Shown here in pieces: positions 53,074 through 61,721 of a DNA stretch of 64,000 nucleotides. The stretch is from NCBI GenBank assembly GCA_021816935.1, contig JAKAWR010000007.1, forward strand, positions 102,304 through 166,303, read 5' to 3'. Numbering within the stretch: the stretch's first letter is position 1; every line of letters starts with the position of its first letter. This DNA comes from Actinomycetes bacterium. GTDB taxonomy: Bacteria; Actinomycetota; Acidimicrobiia; Acidimicrobiales; JAMCPL01. Below the pieces are notes generated by a model. It worked only from the letters and a program-made list of their open reading frames with translations, searched no databases and was not told where the DNA came from. The position numbers were made by a program, and so were the translations under genes.

Positions 53074-53110
53074 TTACGGGTGTGGAGGGCCGGCCTGAGC
53101 CTCCACGCGA

Positions 53111-54376
53111 TCAGTCGAGCTTGCCGGTCAGGTAATCGTCGTATGCGGAGAGGTCGAGGAGTCCGTGGCCCGAGTAGTTGAAGAGGATTACCCGCTCCGT
53201 GCCCTCCTCCCTGGCGGCCAGGGCTTCATCGATGACGGCACGGACGGCGTGGCTTGTCTCCGGAGCCGGGATGGTGCCCTGGCTCCGTGCCCACTGCACC
53301 GCTGCCTCGAAAACTTTGCCCTGAGGGTATGCGACCGCTCCCATCCGGCCGCTGCGTACCAGCTCCGAGATGATCGGGGAGTCGCCGTGGTACCGCAGCC
53401 CGCCGGCATGGATCGACGGCGGGACGAAGTCATGGCCGAGTGTGTACATCGCCAGCAGGGGCGTCAGGCCGGCTGTGTCCCCGAAGTCGTAGTCGAAACG
53501 GCCCTCCGTGAGTGTGGGGCAGGATGACGGCTCGACGGCCATGAGGCGGACTTCAGGATCCTCGACGAAGGGAAGGGAAAGGCCACCCAGGTTCGAACCG
53601 CCTCCGCAGGAGGAGATCACCACGTCCGGCAGGCGCTCACCGGCGAGGTCCAACTGTTTCTTCGCTTCCAACCCGATGACCGTCTGGTGGAGGAGGACGT
53701 GGTTGAGGACCGATCCGAGCGAGTAGTGCGTATCGGGGCGCGATCCTGCGTCACGCACGGCGTCGCTGATGGCGGTGCCGAGAGATCCCGGATGGTCGGG
53801 GTCGTCCACCGGCGAGGGCTCGACCTGGCCACCCCACGTCTCGATCATCACCCGCCGGTACGGCTTCTGGTGGAACGATGCGCGAACCATGTACACCTTG
53901 CACTCCAGACCTAAGAGCGAGCACGCAAAGGAGAGCGCGCTTCCCCACTGGCCCGCGCCCGTCTCCGTGGCGAGCCTCGTGGTTCCCTCTTTCTGGTTGA
54001 AGTAGGCTTGCGCCACAGCCGTGTTGGGTTTGTGGGAGCCCGGAGGTGAGACCGACTCGTCCTTGTAGTAGATACGGGCGGGGGTTTGCAGGGCCTCTTC
54101 CAACCTTCGGGCCCGAACGAGCGGGGTCGGCCTCCACAGGGTCAGCACGTCGACCACCTTGCCGGGTATGTCTATCCACGGCTGTGACGACATCTCCTGC
54201 TCGATGAGCGCCATGGGGAAGATGGGCTCGAGGTCGGCTGGTCCGACCGGTTCTCTTGTTGCCGGGTGCAAGGGAGGCTTCAGCGGTTCGGGCATCCGGG
54301 GGAGGATGTTGAACCACGAATCCGGCATTCCTGATGCGGGAAGGTTCCAGCGCGTGTCAATCACGGGACTACTCAT
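53111..54376 (-). CDS. TrpB-like PLP-dependent enzyme (tryptophan synthase beta 2)
   Basis: 421-residue TrpB2-class protein, longer than canonical TrpB. PLP Lys in [40 protein letters not shown], the [16 protein letters not shown] phosphate loop, [21 protein letters not shown] and [20 protein letters not shown] are TrpB2-typical. TrpB2 enzymes make Trp from indole or Ser deamination, often without TrpA; no other trp genes are here. It starts at ATG, six bases after TATAGA. Confidence 0.92.
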   Translation of the reverse strand: MSSPVIDTRWNLPASGMPDSWFNILPRMPEPLKPPLHPATREPVGPADLEPIFPMALIEQEMSSQPWIDIPGKVVDVLTLWRPTPLVRARRLEEALQTPARIYYKDESVSPPGSHKPNTAVAQAYFNQKEGTTRLATETGAGQWGSALSFACSLLGLECKVYMVRASFHQKPYRRVMIETWGGQVEPSPVDDPDHPGSLGTAISDAVRDAGSRPDTHYSLGSVLNHVLLHQTVIGLEAKKQLDLAGERLPDVVISSCGGGSNLGGLSLPFVEDPEVRLMAVEPSSCPTLTEGRFDYDFGDTAGLTPLLAMYTLGHDFVPPSIHAGGLRYHGDSPIISELVRSGRMGAVAYPQGKVFEAAVQWARSQGTIPAPETSHAVRAVIDEALAAREEGTERVILFNYSGHGLLDLSAYDDYLTGKLD

Positions 54377-54388
54377 GCCTCATCTATA
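54374..54388 (-). promoter_or_regulatory. trpB2 promoter, probably leaderless
   Basis: TGC-TATAGA (54391-54383 on the minus strand, extended -10), six bases (TGAGGC), ATG at 54376. Confidence 0.5.
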
Positions 54389-54504
54389 GCACGCCACGAT
54401 GTTGCAATGCTATGTTGCCGCCCGATCCCGCCCGCAGTCTCGAGGCGGTAGCGTGAAGCTCAGCCGGCCCTCAAGCGGCGCGGATGCAACCGCGTGCCAT
54501 TCGC

Positions 54505-55038
54505 TCAGGTGCCGTTGTCGCCCCCTTGCCGCTCCTCTTCGGATAACGGTTCCAAGGTTTCGTGAAGTGACCTGAGCCTTTGCGGGAGGGCGGCCAGCAT
54601 CCGGGGCCCGATCGGGGGTAGGTACCGGGCGAAATACACCATCAGCAGCGCACCCTGGGGCTCGCTATCCGAGGCGTTGGTGCCGGCGAAGTCGGCGGAG
54701 GCTGCAGGGTCGAAGCCGGCGGGCTGGGCAATGCCGAAGGCGATGCAGCGGCGTAACGTTCTCCGGAAAACAGAGTGCCGTCCGGTACCAGCCGCGAGGC
54801 CGATCGATGCCGCGAGGTCGTCCATGCAGACGGTGACTCCTTGCGGCCCGACATCGAGCATCCGGGCGACGGCCCTCGCAAGACAGGTCGCAGAGGGACC
54901 GATCACCGGCAGCCAGAACGTCTCGACGTAAAGGGAGCGGACATCGTAGCCCGTAGCGCACGGGCCGGGCGCGGGAAGGAGGAGCAGGCGCTTGGCAGAT
55001 CCGGTGTCCCAAGGGACTGGTCGTTTGCAAGTAGACAT
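54505..55038 (-). CDS. Conserved hypothetical protein
   Basis: 177 residues with no assigned domain. YVETFWLPVIGPSATCLARAVARMLDVGPQGVTVCMDDLAASIGL and YFARYLPPIGPRMLAALPQRLRSLHETLEPL resemble a hypothetical family I believe recurs in actinobacteria, with an N-terminal helical section that could be a winged-helix-like fold. Function unknown. ATG 55038; on the minus strand CTATGT lies six bases before it and TATTCT ten. The start lies in an AT-rich intergenic region with palindromes, divergent from the AidB-like gene. Confidence 0.7.
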   Translation of the reverse strand: MSTCKRPVPWDTGSAKRLLLLPAPGPCATGYDVRSLYVETFWLPVIGPSATCLARAVARMLDVGPQGVTVCMDDLAASIGLAAGTGRHSVFRRTLRRCIAFGIAQPAGFDPAASADFAGTNASDSEPQGALLMVYFARYLPPIGPRMLAALPQRLRSLHETLEPLSEEERQGGDNGT

Positions 55039-55075
55039 GACAGTACATAGAATAGCATGACATAGTAGGTACTAT
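55036..55075. promoter_or_regulatory. AT-rich operator-like region between divergent genes
   Basis: ATAGTA-GG-TACTAT (55062-55075) is a perfect 6-2-6 palindrome. Just left of it CATGACAGTACATAG (55036) and CATGACATAG (55056) form an imperfect direct repeat. The stretch is distinctly AT-rich relative to surroundings and sits between the hypothetical gene (minus) and the AidB-like gene (plus), so it probably binds a regulator. Confidence 0.5.
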
Positions 55076-55113
55076 CGCGTAAAGAAGACTGCGCCGGGCG
55101 GCCGGCAGGGGAG

Positions 55114-55129
55114 TAGGATCGTACTCGTG
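55114..55129 (+). promoter_or_regulatory. AidB-like gene promoter, near-leaderless
   Basis: TAGGAT (55114-55119), seven bases, GTG (55127). Confidence 0.4.
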
Positions 55130-56947
55130 ATGGCGCAAGTTGAAGCTTCAGTAGGAACGCCGGACCTTGCGGGGGATATTTCCCCGGAAGGCGGCGCGAA
55201 CGGTAGCCTCGATGCCGTGGCTCAGGGGGGAGCGGTGGTGGGGGTGCGGGAATCGGGGGCGAGCGCTGGCGGGGATAGCTCTTTGTCGCGCCGCCCGTAC
55301 GCTACTCACGAGGTGGTAAACCAGGCGACGCCGCTCGTCGGTTACAACGTCTTCGACACCGACGCTGCCCTGGTCGAGGGGGTCCGGCGCTACGGGTCTG
55401 ATGCAGATATCGAGATGCTGCGACAGGTCGGGAGCCGTGCAGGCAGCGGCGAAGTGATCGAGTGGGGATTCCGGGCGAACACGAACCTGCCTGTCCTACA
55501 CACGCACGACAGGTTCGGCAACCGGCTTGACGAGGTTGTGTACGATCCGTCGTGGCACAGTCTGATGGGTGAGGGGATTGGCTACGGGATGGCGGCGCAG
55601 CCGCCCGAGCAGGGCGCACCTGGAGCACACGTGAAACGTGGGGCAATGCTCTACATGTGGTCGCGGGCCGAGGCTGGCTGCGGGTGTCCCATGTCGATGA
55701 CCTATGCGGCAGTGAGGGCGCTCCGTTGGGAGCCTGAGCTCGCTGCGAAGTGGGAGCCGCTATTGACGAGCCGGGAATACGAGCCCGGCCTGGCGCCGCC
55801 GGAAGGAAAGCGCGGGGTGCTCTCAGGCATGGCCCTCACGGAAAAGCAGGGAGGATCGGACCTGCGGGCCAACTCGACGGTGGCGGAGCCGACCTCTGAG
55901 GGCGAGTGGCTGCTCACTGGGCACAAGTGGTTTTGCTCGGCTCCGATGTGCGATACGTTTCTCGTGCTTGCCCGAGCCCCGGGCGGGCTCTCCCTGTTCT
56001 ATATGCCGCGGGTGCTCTCCGACGGTTCGCACAACGGGTTCTTGATCCAGCGCTTGAAGGACAAGATGGGCAACAAGGCGAACGCGTCGTCCGAGATCGA
56101 GCTGGACCAGGCGTTGGCCTGGCCGGTGGGCGAGGAGGGCCGAGGCGTGAGGACTGTCGTCGAGATGATCGGATCCTGCAGGTTCGACGCGCTCGCCAGT
56201 TCGTCGGCGCTGATGCGTGAGGCGCTCACACAGGCGATCTGGCATACGTCGGGGCGCATGGCTTTCGGCCGGGTGCTCCTCGATCAGCCCCTCATGCGTA
56301 ATGTTCTTGCGGACATCGCTCTGGAGGTGGAGGGCGCCACGGCATTGTTCCTGAGGCTTGCCGCATCGGCCGACCGCGAAGGTGCCGACGAGAAGGAACA
56401 CCTGCTGCGCAGGATTGGCGTGGCGGTGGGGAAGTTCTATGTGACGAAGCGCGCCCCGACTGTCGTGGCCGAGGCGATGGAGGTTCTCGGGGGAAATGGA
56501 TACGTCGAGGAGAGCGTTCTCCCGAGGCTCTACAGGGAGGCTCCCGTCAACTCGATCTGGGAGGGCTCAGGGAGCGTGAACGCCCTCGACGTGCTCCGTG
56601 CCATCAGGAAGGAGCCGGAGGTTTTCGAAGCCTATCTGGAGGAGGTGGGGACGGCGGTCGGCGCCAACTCCTACTTCGACGAGGCGCTGGCGAAGCTGAA
56701 GAGCGACCTTGGCGCGGGCCAACCAGGTGACGAACTCGAGTGGTCGGTCCGTAGCCTGTCGACTCGGATGGCCGTGCTACTGGAGGCGTCCCTGCTGCTT
56801 CGTGACGCCCCCGGCGAGGTTGCCGGTGCGTTCTGCGCGTCGAGACTCGGAACTGCTGGAGTCGATCCGGCCGCTCTCGTTCTCGGTACGCTGCCTCCCG
56901 GTACGGATACCCGGTTGATCCTCGACCGGGCGATGCCCAGGGTCTGA
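55127..56947 (+). CDS. AidB-like acyl-CoA dehydrogenase
   Basis: 606 residues. THEVVNQATPLVGYNVFDTDAALVEGVRRYG, WGFRANTNLPVLHTHDRFGNRLDEVVYDPSWHSLM, AEAGCGCPMSMTYAAVRAL, GMALTEKQGGSDLRANST, GHKWFCSAPMCDTFLVLARAPGGLSLFYMPR, RLKDKMGNKANASSEIEL, GEEGRGVRTVVEMIGSCRFDALASS and EGSGSVNALDVLRAI match AidB (E. coli, 541 residues), an isovaleryl-CoA dehydrogenase-like protein linked to alkylation stress. The N-terminal 55 residues are a non-conserved, Gly-rich extension. GTG 55127 is followed by ATG. Confidence 0.9.
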   Translation: MMAQVEASVGTPDLAGDISPEGGANGSLDAVAQGGAVVGVRESGASAGGDSSLSRRPYATHEVVNQATPLVGYNVFDTDAALVEGVRRYGSDADIEMLRQVGSRAGSGEVIEWGFRANTNLPVLHTHDRFGNRLDEVVYDPSWHSLMGEGIGYGMAAQPPEQGAPGAHVKRGAMLYMWSRAEAGCGCPMSMTYAAVRALRWEPELAAKWEPLLTSREYEPGLAPPEGKRGVLSGMALTEKQGGSDLRANSTVAEPTSEGEWLLTGHKWFCSAPMCDTFLVLARAPGGLSLFYMPRVLSDGSHNGFLIQRLKDKMGNKANASSEIELDQALAWPVGEEGRGVRTVVEMIGSCRFDALASSSALMREALTQAIWHTSGRMAFGRVLLDQPLMRNVLADIALEVEGATALFLRLAASADREGADEKEHLLRRIGVAVGKFYVTKRAPTVVAEAMEVLGGNGYVEESVLPRLYREAPVNSIWEGSGSVNALDVLRAIRKEPEVFEAYLEEVGTAVGANSYFDEALAKLKSDLGAGQPGDELEWSVRSLSTRMAVLLEASLLLRDAPGEVAGAFCASRLGTAGVDPAALVLGTLPPGTDTRLILDRAMPRV

Positions 56948-56970
56948 GGCACTCATGCCGCGGAGGGACG

Positions 56971-57219
56971 CGGTGTGCAACAATTGACACCGATGAGAAC
57001 AGCGGGCACGGCTACATGGCCACAGGGGTTGCCGTGTTTGAGATCGGCGGGCTGCCATCCAGCGGCCAATACTCCGTGACGGTGAGCCGGATCGACGCGG
57101 GACATCTAGGCAGCGTGGTCAGCCGGTCGGTCGCCGGAGGGCCGGAAGTGAAAGTGGGGTTCGGCCTGCCCGGCGAGGGAGTGGCCCTCATTCAGGTGCA
57201 GTTGACTTCCTGCAAGTAG
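56971..57219 (+). pseudogene. Short ORF, possible glycoside hydrolase C-terminal remnant
   Basis: ATG 57016 opens a 67-codon frame (open from about 56971) that reads YSVTVSRIDAGHLGSVVSRS and ends with LIQVQLTSCK. The GQYSVTVSRID part faintly recalls the C-terminal beta sandwich of GH39-type hydrolases, but the match is weak. It may be a real small gene, a decayed fragment, or noncoding. It converges with the GH38 gene, seven bases away. Confidence 0.25.
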
Positions 57220-57226
57220 TGGAGCC

Positions 57227-60175
57227 TCAGGCGAGGCGGAGGGTGATGATCGGGCCAGGGGCCGTAGAGGGGTCGAGGCGGATGTGGCCGTCCGATACGG
57301 GTAGTGCGCCCAGGTCCCGTTCCATGGCGTCGCAGAGAAAAGCCTGGGTGTAGTCCAGATTGGGGCACCTGATGGCGACATGCCTGCGGAGGGGGTACTC
57401 GCCGGCGGAGGGTTCAAAGCGCAGGATGGCGCCGCGCCCGTCCGACGCTGGCTTTGCCGCCATGAGGCTCAGCAGCGCCGGCTCGATCTCGACTGAGCGT
57501 GATGCCGACTCCCATGCTGCAGCCACGGAAGGGGTCACGTGAGCCCGAAGGCGGCGGGCAAGAGCGGTCCCGGCCACGACAGCCGAGCCGGCCGAGTCAG
57601 CGAGTCCGGCCGAACTGGCACCTTTCGTCCCGGTCGATCGCTCTCTCCCTGCAGCGTCCCCCGGCACGCCGGCTCCTCCGGTCACAGTAGTGCCTGAAGG
57701 AGCGGCGGCGTCTCCCGACGCAGCTGGCAGGTAGATCGCACACTCCAGCACGCTCCGCTCGCGCTCGTGTCCGTGGACCGGGAAACCGAGGAACGGCAGG
57801 AGCTCGAAGGCCCTTTCCTGGCCCGGGTTCCTACCCGCGACGAGCATGAGCGCGCCGTTGTTATCGAGGGCCAGCCCTGTCGGCGAGTGGGATGCTACGA
57901 CGGTACGGGGTCGGGGAAGTGCCGCGCCGCCGGCTTCGTGAGCCGCGCAGGCGGCGGCCCTGCGAACTGAGGTGACGGCACGGGCGAGCGCTTCATGGGT
58001 GGCTGGGGTAGTGGCAGTCTCGCAGGTCTCATCATCTCGGAGGTCCGCACGGGTAACGCATGCCCAGGAGGTGAGTGGCCAGAAGGTGGGGGAGTAGTGG
58101 CGTTCGTGCGGGCGCACGACGATGCCACCCGGTTGGGCCATCACGATTTGCCACTGGCTGCCGCCGGCCGCCGGGAGCGGGGGGCGGTACCGGGGGCCGG
58201 ACCTCCGACCACGATGCGAAGCCTCGGTTTGCGGTGTTCTGCCCGGTACCGGGCTTGTCTCGATCCGGGACTGGGAGCCGTCCTTGGCCAATCCTGCTAC
58301 AGTACCCGAGCCGTTTGGCGGGTCGCCTCCGGGGATCCGCATATCCAGGGTGGTGGTGGTACCCGGCCCGGGCAGGTGCTCGGTCCTCACGACGAGCAAT
58401 GGCTCGTCCGGCGCGATCCAGACGGATAAGACAGCGGGACGGCTGGCCAGATCCGCCATCAGCTCCACCTCCAGGCCGCCACGTTCCTCTCGCACGGAGA
58501 CTCTTGCAGGCAGCTCGCCCGTGGAGGCGTGGGCTTGCAGCCTGCCGCCTGCGAACTCGTTGCCCATCCTCCACATCCCTCCCGAGTCGCGCCAGGATGT
58601 GAGCTGGAACGACCCTCCGTCGAGGAGAGCCTTGCCGTTTGGCGCGCGGGCAACCTCAGCGGTACCACCGTGCGCAAGGTCGAACCGTACCCGAAGGACA
58701 GGCGTCTCGACCGTAAGGACGTCGCCATCGTGGTGGTAGGCAGGTACGGCCGGCGTGGAGGGGGCGGTCGGCGTAGTCGGCACTGCCGGAGTGACGGGGC
58801 CGGCCGGCGTAGATGGCGTTGCGGGCGTGGAGCCGGTGGCAGCCCGGGCGGAGCTGGTGGCGGGAGCCGTGGAGAGCGCTGCCAGCTCCCTGAGCGATTC
58901 CCGGGCGACGGCTTCCGCGTATGCAAGCCACGGGCGTTGTTCGGCGGCGTAGACACGATCGGTGGACGTGCCGGTGATGAAATCGTGGTGGTTGCCTGCT
59001 GCAACGATCTCCCAGGCCTTCCCGTTACGGGCCGCGATCCGGCCCGCGAGGCCGGCGTCGCCGCTGAGCACCGCGGCCGCATCGCCGGCCGCGAGCGCAT
59101 CTGCTGCTCGCCTGTGAGTGCGCTTCAGGGGAAGCCGGGATGAGTAGAAGCCGGTGAAAAGCGGGTTCGGGTCCATTTCGATCACGGGCAGGGATTCCGA
59201 GTGACAGCGAACCAGTTCGATGTAGTCGTCGAGGCCTGCATTTACCGCATAGATGCCGCTTACGCGACCATGGTTCTCGTTGTACCTGTCGAGCAGAGCC
59301 ACGAGGCCCTTCAGGGGGAAGGAGAAGTCGATTCCCAGTGCGAGCAGCATGTACGGTGTCGGGCTCAGCGGTTCGAGCTGGCGAACGTAGCGCTCGATAT
59401 GGCGGCGGACGTTGGCATCACTGCGGTCGGGGATCCCGAGGTAGAGACCGAACGCGCGATCGATGCCGTGACCTGCGATCATGTCGCCGTGGCCGTAGGT
59501 GAAGGCGTTCCAGTGGGCGATAACCTCGCTGCCGGCCGCGTCGATCCAGCGGAAGTCAAGAGCGCCGGCATCGGTCAGGGCCTTGGCGCTCGAACCGGGC
59601 CGGGGGTAATGAGACGGGGGTGCGTACTCGATCCCGAGGAAGTAGGCACCGTCGATCCGGGAGAAGGCCACTCCCCCGATCCCGCTCGACGCGAGTAGAG
59701 ACGGCAGGGCGGGGCTGTGGCCGAAACTGTCGGGCAGGTAGAGCGTACCGGGCTGCTGCGTCATGCCGTTGCTTCTCAGCCAGTCCAGACCGGTCAGGAG
59801 GTCGCGAATGAGCGCCTCGTCGTTGGGGAGCAGCGTGTCCGGAGTCGTGACGCCGCTTCCGGTGAGTCGCATGCGGCCCGTATTGACCAGGTCGCGGATT
59901 ACCTCGCGCCGTCTGGCGCCCCGTTCCCAGAACATCCGCAGAAAGAAGATGCATTCGACGTCGAACACCCGGCGTTCGTCGGCCTGAAGCTCCGACACCG
60001 CCTGTTCGAGGGCGCGCCGCACCAGGTACCGGTAGTACTCGTTCGACGTGAGGAGCCAATCGGGGTCCCAGTGAGTTGATTCCGCTACAACCAGGATTTT
60101 GTCGGCCCAGTCGGGGATGCCGAGCTTCTCTCGGATGCTGTGTTCCGTTGATCTTCCGGTGGCGGGCATGTCCAT
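57227..60175 (-). CDS. Alpha-mannosidase, GH38 family
   Basis: 982 residues. Catalytic region: STHWDPDW (33-40, the zinc-binding HxD motif), LPDSFGHS (147-154; Asp149 is the expected nucleophile), ENHGRVSGIY and NHHDFITGTSTDRVY. The middle and C-terminal beta-sandwich domains follow. A Thr/Pro/Ala low-complexity insertion (TPATPSTPAGPVTPAVPTTP) of about 45 residues lies near 440-485. It could be an intracellular enzyme for mannoside turnover; no signal peptide is visible. Starts at ATG, six bases after TAACAT. Confidence 0.88.
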   Translation of the reverse strand: MDMPATGRSTEHSIREKLGIPDWADKILVVAESTHWDPDWLLTSNEYYRYLVRRALEQAVSELQADERRVFDVECIFFLRMFWERGARRREVIRDLVNTGRMRLTGSGVTTPDTLLPNDEALIRDLLTGLDWLRSNGMTQQPGTLYLPDSFGHSPALPSLLASSGIGGVAFSRIDGAYFLGIEYAPPSHYPRPGSSAKALTDAGALDFRWIDAAGSEVIAHWNAFTYGHGDMIAGHGIDRAFGLYLGIPDRSDANVRRHIERYVRQLEPLSPTPYMLLALGIDFSFPLKGLVALLDRYNENHGRVSGIYAVNAGLDDYIELVRCHSESLPVIEMDPNPLFTGFYSSRLPLKRTHRRAADALAAGDAAAVLSGDAGLAGRIAARNGKAWEIVAAGNHHDFITGTSTDRVYAAEQRPWLAYAEAVARESLRELAALSTAPATSSARAATGSTPATPSTPAGPVTPAVPTTPTAPSTPAVPAYHHDGDVLTVETPVLRVRFDLAHGGTAEVARAPNGKALLDGGSFQLTSWRDSGGMWRMGNEFAGGRLQAHASTGELPARVSVREERGGLEVELMADLASRPAVLSVWIAPDEPLLVVRTEHLPGPGTTTTLDMRIPGGDPPNGSGTVAGLAKDGSQSRIETSPVPGRTPQTEASHRGRRSGPRYRPPLPAAGGSQWQIVMAQPGGIVVRPHERHYSPTFWPLTSWACVTRADLRDDETCETATTPATHEALARAVTSVRRAAACAAHEAGGAALPRPRTVVASHSPTGLALDNNGALMLVAGRNPGQERAFELLPFLGFPVHGHERERSVLECAIYLPAASGDAAAPSGTTVTGGAGVPGDAAGRERSTGTKGASSAGLADSAGSAVVAGTALARRLRAHVTPSVAAAWESASRSVEIEPALLSLMAAKPASDGRGAILRFEPSAGEYPLRRHVAIRCPNLDYTQAFLCDAMERDLGALPVSDGHIRLDPSTAPGPIITLRLA

Positions 60176-60187
60176 GGCACGATGTTA
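60173..60187 (-). promoter_or_regulatory. GH38 gene promoter, probably leaderless
   Basis: TAACAT (60187-60182 on the minus strand), six bases (CGTGCC), ATG at 60175. Confidence 0.5.
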
Positions 60188-60275
60188 GCGGTACGTTCCG
60201 GCAAGCGCCTGCTTGTGGGTGGCGGGCGCCGGGTGGCGGCTCGTGAACAGAGTACAGGTCGGCGCGCTCCAAAAC

Positions 60276-60304
60276 TTGAGTAATCTGATAAGATTAGTGA
60301 TATC
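60276..60304 (+). promoter_or_regulatory. Promoter with an operator in its spacer, upstream of the rhodanese-ThiF gene
   Basis: TTGAGT (60276-60281), then the perfect palindrome TAATCT-GATA-AGATTA (60281-60296), then GATATC (60299-60304) at 17-base spacing. A repressor on the palindrome would cover the promoter. The downstream gene handles sulfur, so an Rrf2- or cysteine-responsive regulator is conceivable; identity is unknown. Confidence 0.55.
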
Positions 60305-60335
60305 CTGTCGGAGGTAGAAATGCGGAGGTATGTAA

Positions 60336-61607
60336 ATGGTACCGAGTAGCAGGGAGTTGCTGGCCAAGGCGAGGTCCGACGTCGTCGAGATCACGCCGGC
60401 CGAGGCCGAGGCGAGACTGGGTCAGCCCGGGGTTGTTGTTCTCGATGTCCGGGAGTCGGACGAACACGAGCAGGGCGTCATCCCCGGCGCGCACCACATA
60501 CCCCGTGGGATGCTCGAGCTCCAAGTGGAAGGCCGCATCCCCGACAAGAACGCGGAGGTGGTCATCTATTGCGCCGGCGGCGTGCGTTCCGTGTATGCGG
60601 CGAAAACCTTGGCCGAGATCGGGTATACCAACGTGGCCTCGGTGATCGGCGGGTTCAATAGGTGGAAGGACGAGGGAAGGAACTGGAGCGTCCCGAAAGT
60701 TCTCACTAGCGAGCAGCGTAATCGCTACCACAGGCACATCCTGCTTCCGGAGGTGGGGGAGAAGGGGCAGCAGAAGCTGCTCGAGTCCAAAGTGCTGCTG
60801 CTCGGAGCCGGCGGTCTCGGCTCTCCGGCAGCCATGTATCTCGCGGCCGCAGGCGTCGGGACGCTCGGCATAATCGACATGGACGTCGTGGACGCGTCCA
60901 ATCTCCAGCGCCAGATCCTCCACAACATCGACCGGGTCGGCGAGCCGAAGGTGGACTCCGCAAAGAGGACGATCGCGGCGCTCAATCCGGATGTGGAGGT
61001 GGTCCCCTACAACATGCGGCTGGGTGCCGATAACGTGGTGGAGATCTTATCTGACTACGATCTGGTGGTGGATGGCACCGACAACTTCCCGACCCGCTAC
61101 CTGGTGAACGACGCCTCGGTGCTGACGGGGGTGCCGGTCGTACATGGCTCGATCTTCCGTTTCGAGGGTCGGGTATCCGTGTTCGATCCCTACAAGGGGC
61201 CCTGCTACCGATGCATGATTCCGGAGCCGCCCCCGCCTGAACTGGCGCCGTCATGCGCGGAGGCCGGCGTGCTCGGCGTGCTCTGCGGAATCGTCGGGTC
61301 GCTGCAGGGGATCGAGGCCGTAAAGATGCTGCTCGGTCTCGGCGACCCACTGGTTGGCAGGCTCCTTTCCTACGATGCCCTCGATCAGACCTTCAGGACC
61401 TACAAGGTGAAGAGGGATCCGGACTGCCCGACGTGCGGCGACAGTGCCGGCGACATCGTGATCGAGGAGTACGACCAGCTCTGCATGCCCCATGTCCGTC
61501 ACAGTGGAAGTGTCGGGGAAAGAGGTGGCACCGGGTCGAATGGCGCGGGCCACTCCTTCGATCTCCGCGTGCCGGAGGATGTGATCCCGGCGACGGTTTC
61601 CGCGTAG
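60336..61607 (+). CDS. Rhodanese-ThiF/MoeB fusion (sulfur-carrier activating enzyme)
   Basis: 423 residues. Rhodanese domain first (about 15-125; active Cys79 in IYCAGGVRSVYAAKTL), then a MoeB/ThiF E1-like domain (about 128-390): GAGGLGSPAAMYLAAAGVGTLGIID, DRVGEPKVDSAKRTI, CYRCMIPEPPPPELAPSCAEAGVLGVLCG, and zinc pair PDCPTCG. MoeZ proteins usually carry the domains in the opposite order. It probably adenylates and sulfurates a ThiS/MoaD/CysO-like carrier; no carrier gene is in the window. GGAGGT lies seven bases before ATG 60336; the promoter holds a palindrome. Confidence 0.9.
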   Translation: MVPSSRELLAKARSDVVEITPAEAEARLGQPGVVVLDVRESDEHEQGVIPGAHHIPRGMLELQVEGRIPDKNAEVVIYCAGGVRSVYAAKTLAEIGYTNVASVIGGFNRWKDEGRNWSVPKVLTSEQRNRYHRHILLPEVGEKGQQKLLESKVLLLGAGGLGSPAAMYLAAAGVGTLGIIDMDVVDASNLQRQILHNIDRVGEPKVDSAKRTIAALNPDVEVVPYNMRLGADNVVEILSDYDLVVDGTDNFPTRYLVNDASVLTGVPVVHGSIFRFEGRVSVFDPYKGPCYRCMIPEPPPPELAPSCAEAGVLGVLCGIVGSLQGIEAVKMLLGLGDPLVGRLLSYDALDQTFRTYKVKRDPDCPTCGDSAGDIVIEEYDQLCMPHVRHSGSVGERGGTGSNGAGHSFDLRVPEDVIPATVSA

Positions 61608-61652
61608 AGGTCGGGGGCGATGGTGCTTCGCCATTCCCTCACTCAGACGTCC

Positions 61653-61667
61653 TAAGCTGAGTCTATG
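61653..61667 (+). promoter_or_regulatory. Leaderless-type promoter upstream of methylmalonyl-CoA mutase
   Basis: TAAGCT (61653-61658), six bases (GAGTCT), ATG (61665), which opens an 18-codon ORF rather than the mutase. Confidence 0.4.
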
Positions 61668-61721
61668 CAGCGATGCCTTCGAAGCGGCCAGCCGCTCGCG
61701 AGCGAGCCGGGGCAGCCATGA
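61665..61721 (+). CDS. Candidate 18-residue leader peptide, coupled to the mutase gene
   Basis: ATG 61665, six bases after TAAGCT, encodes [18 protein letters not shown]. Its TGA overlaps the mutase ATG as ATGA (61718-61721), and the mutase start has only a weak GGGG upstream, so coupling is plausible. It includes one Cys. Translation is unproven. Confidence 0.35.
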   Translation: MQRCLRSGQPLASEPGQP

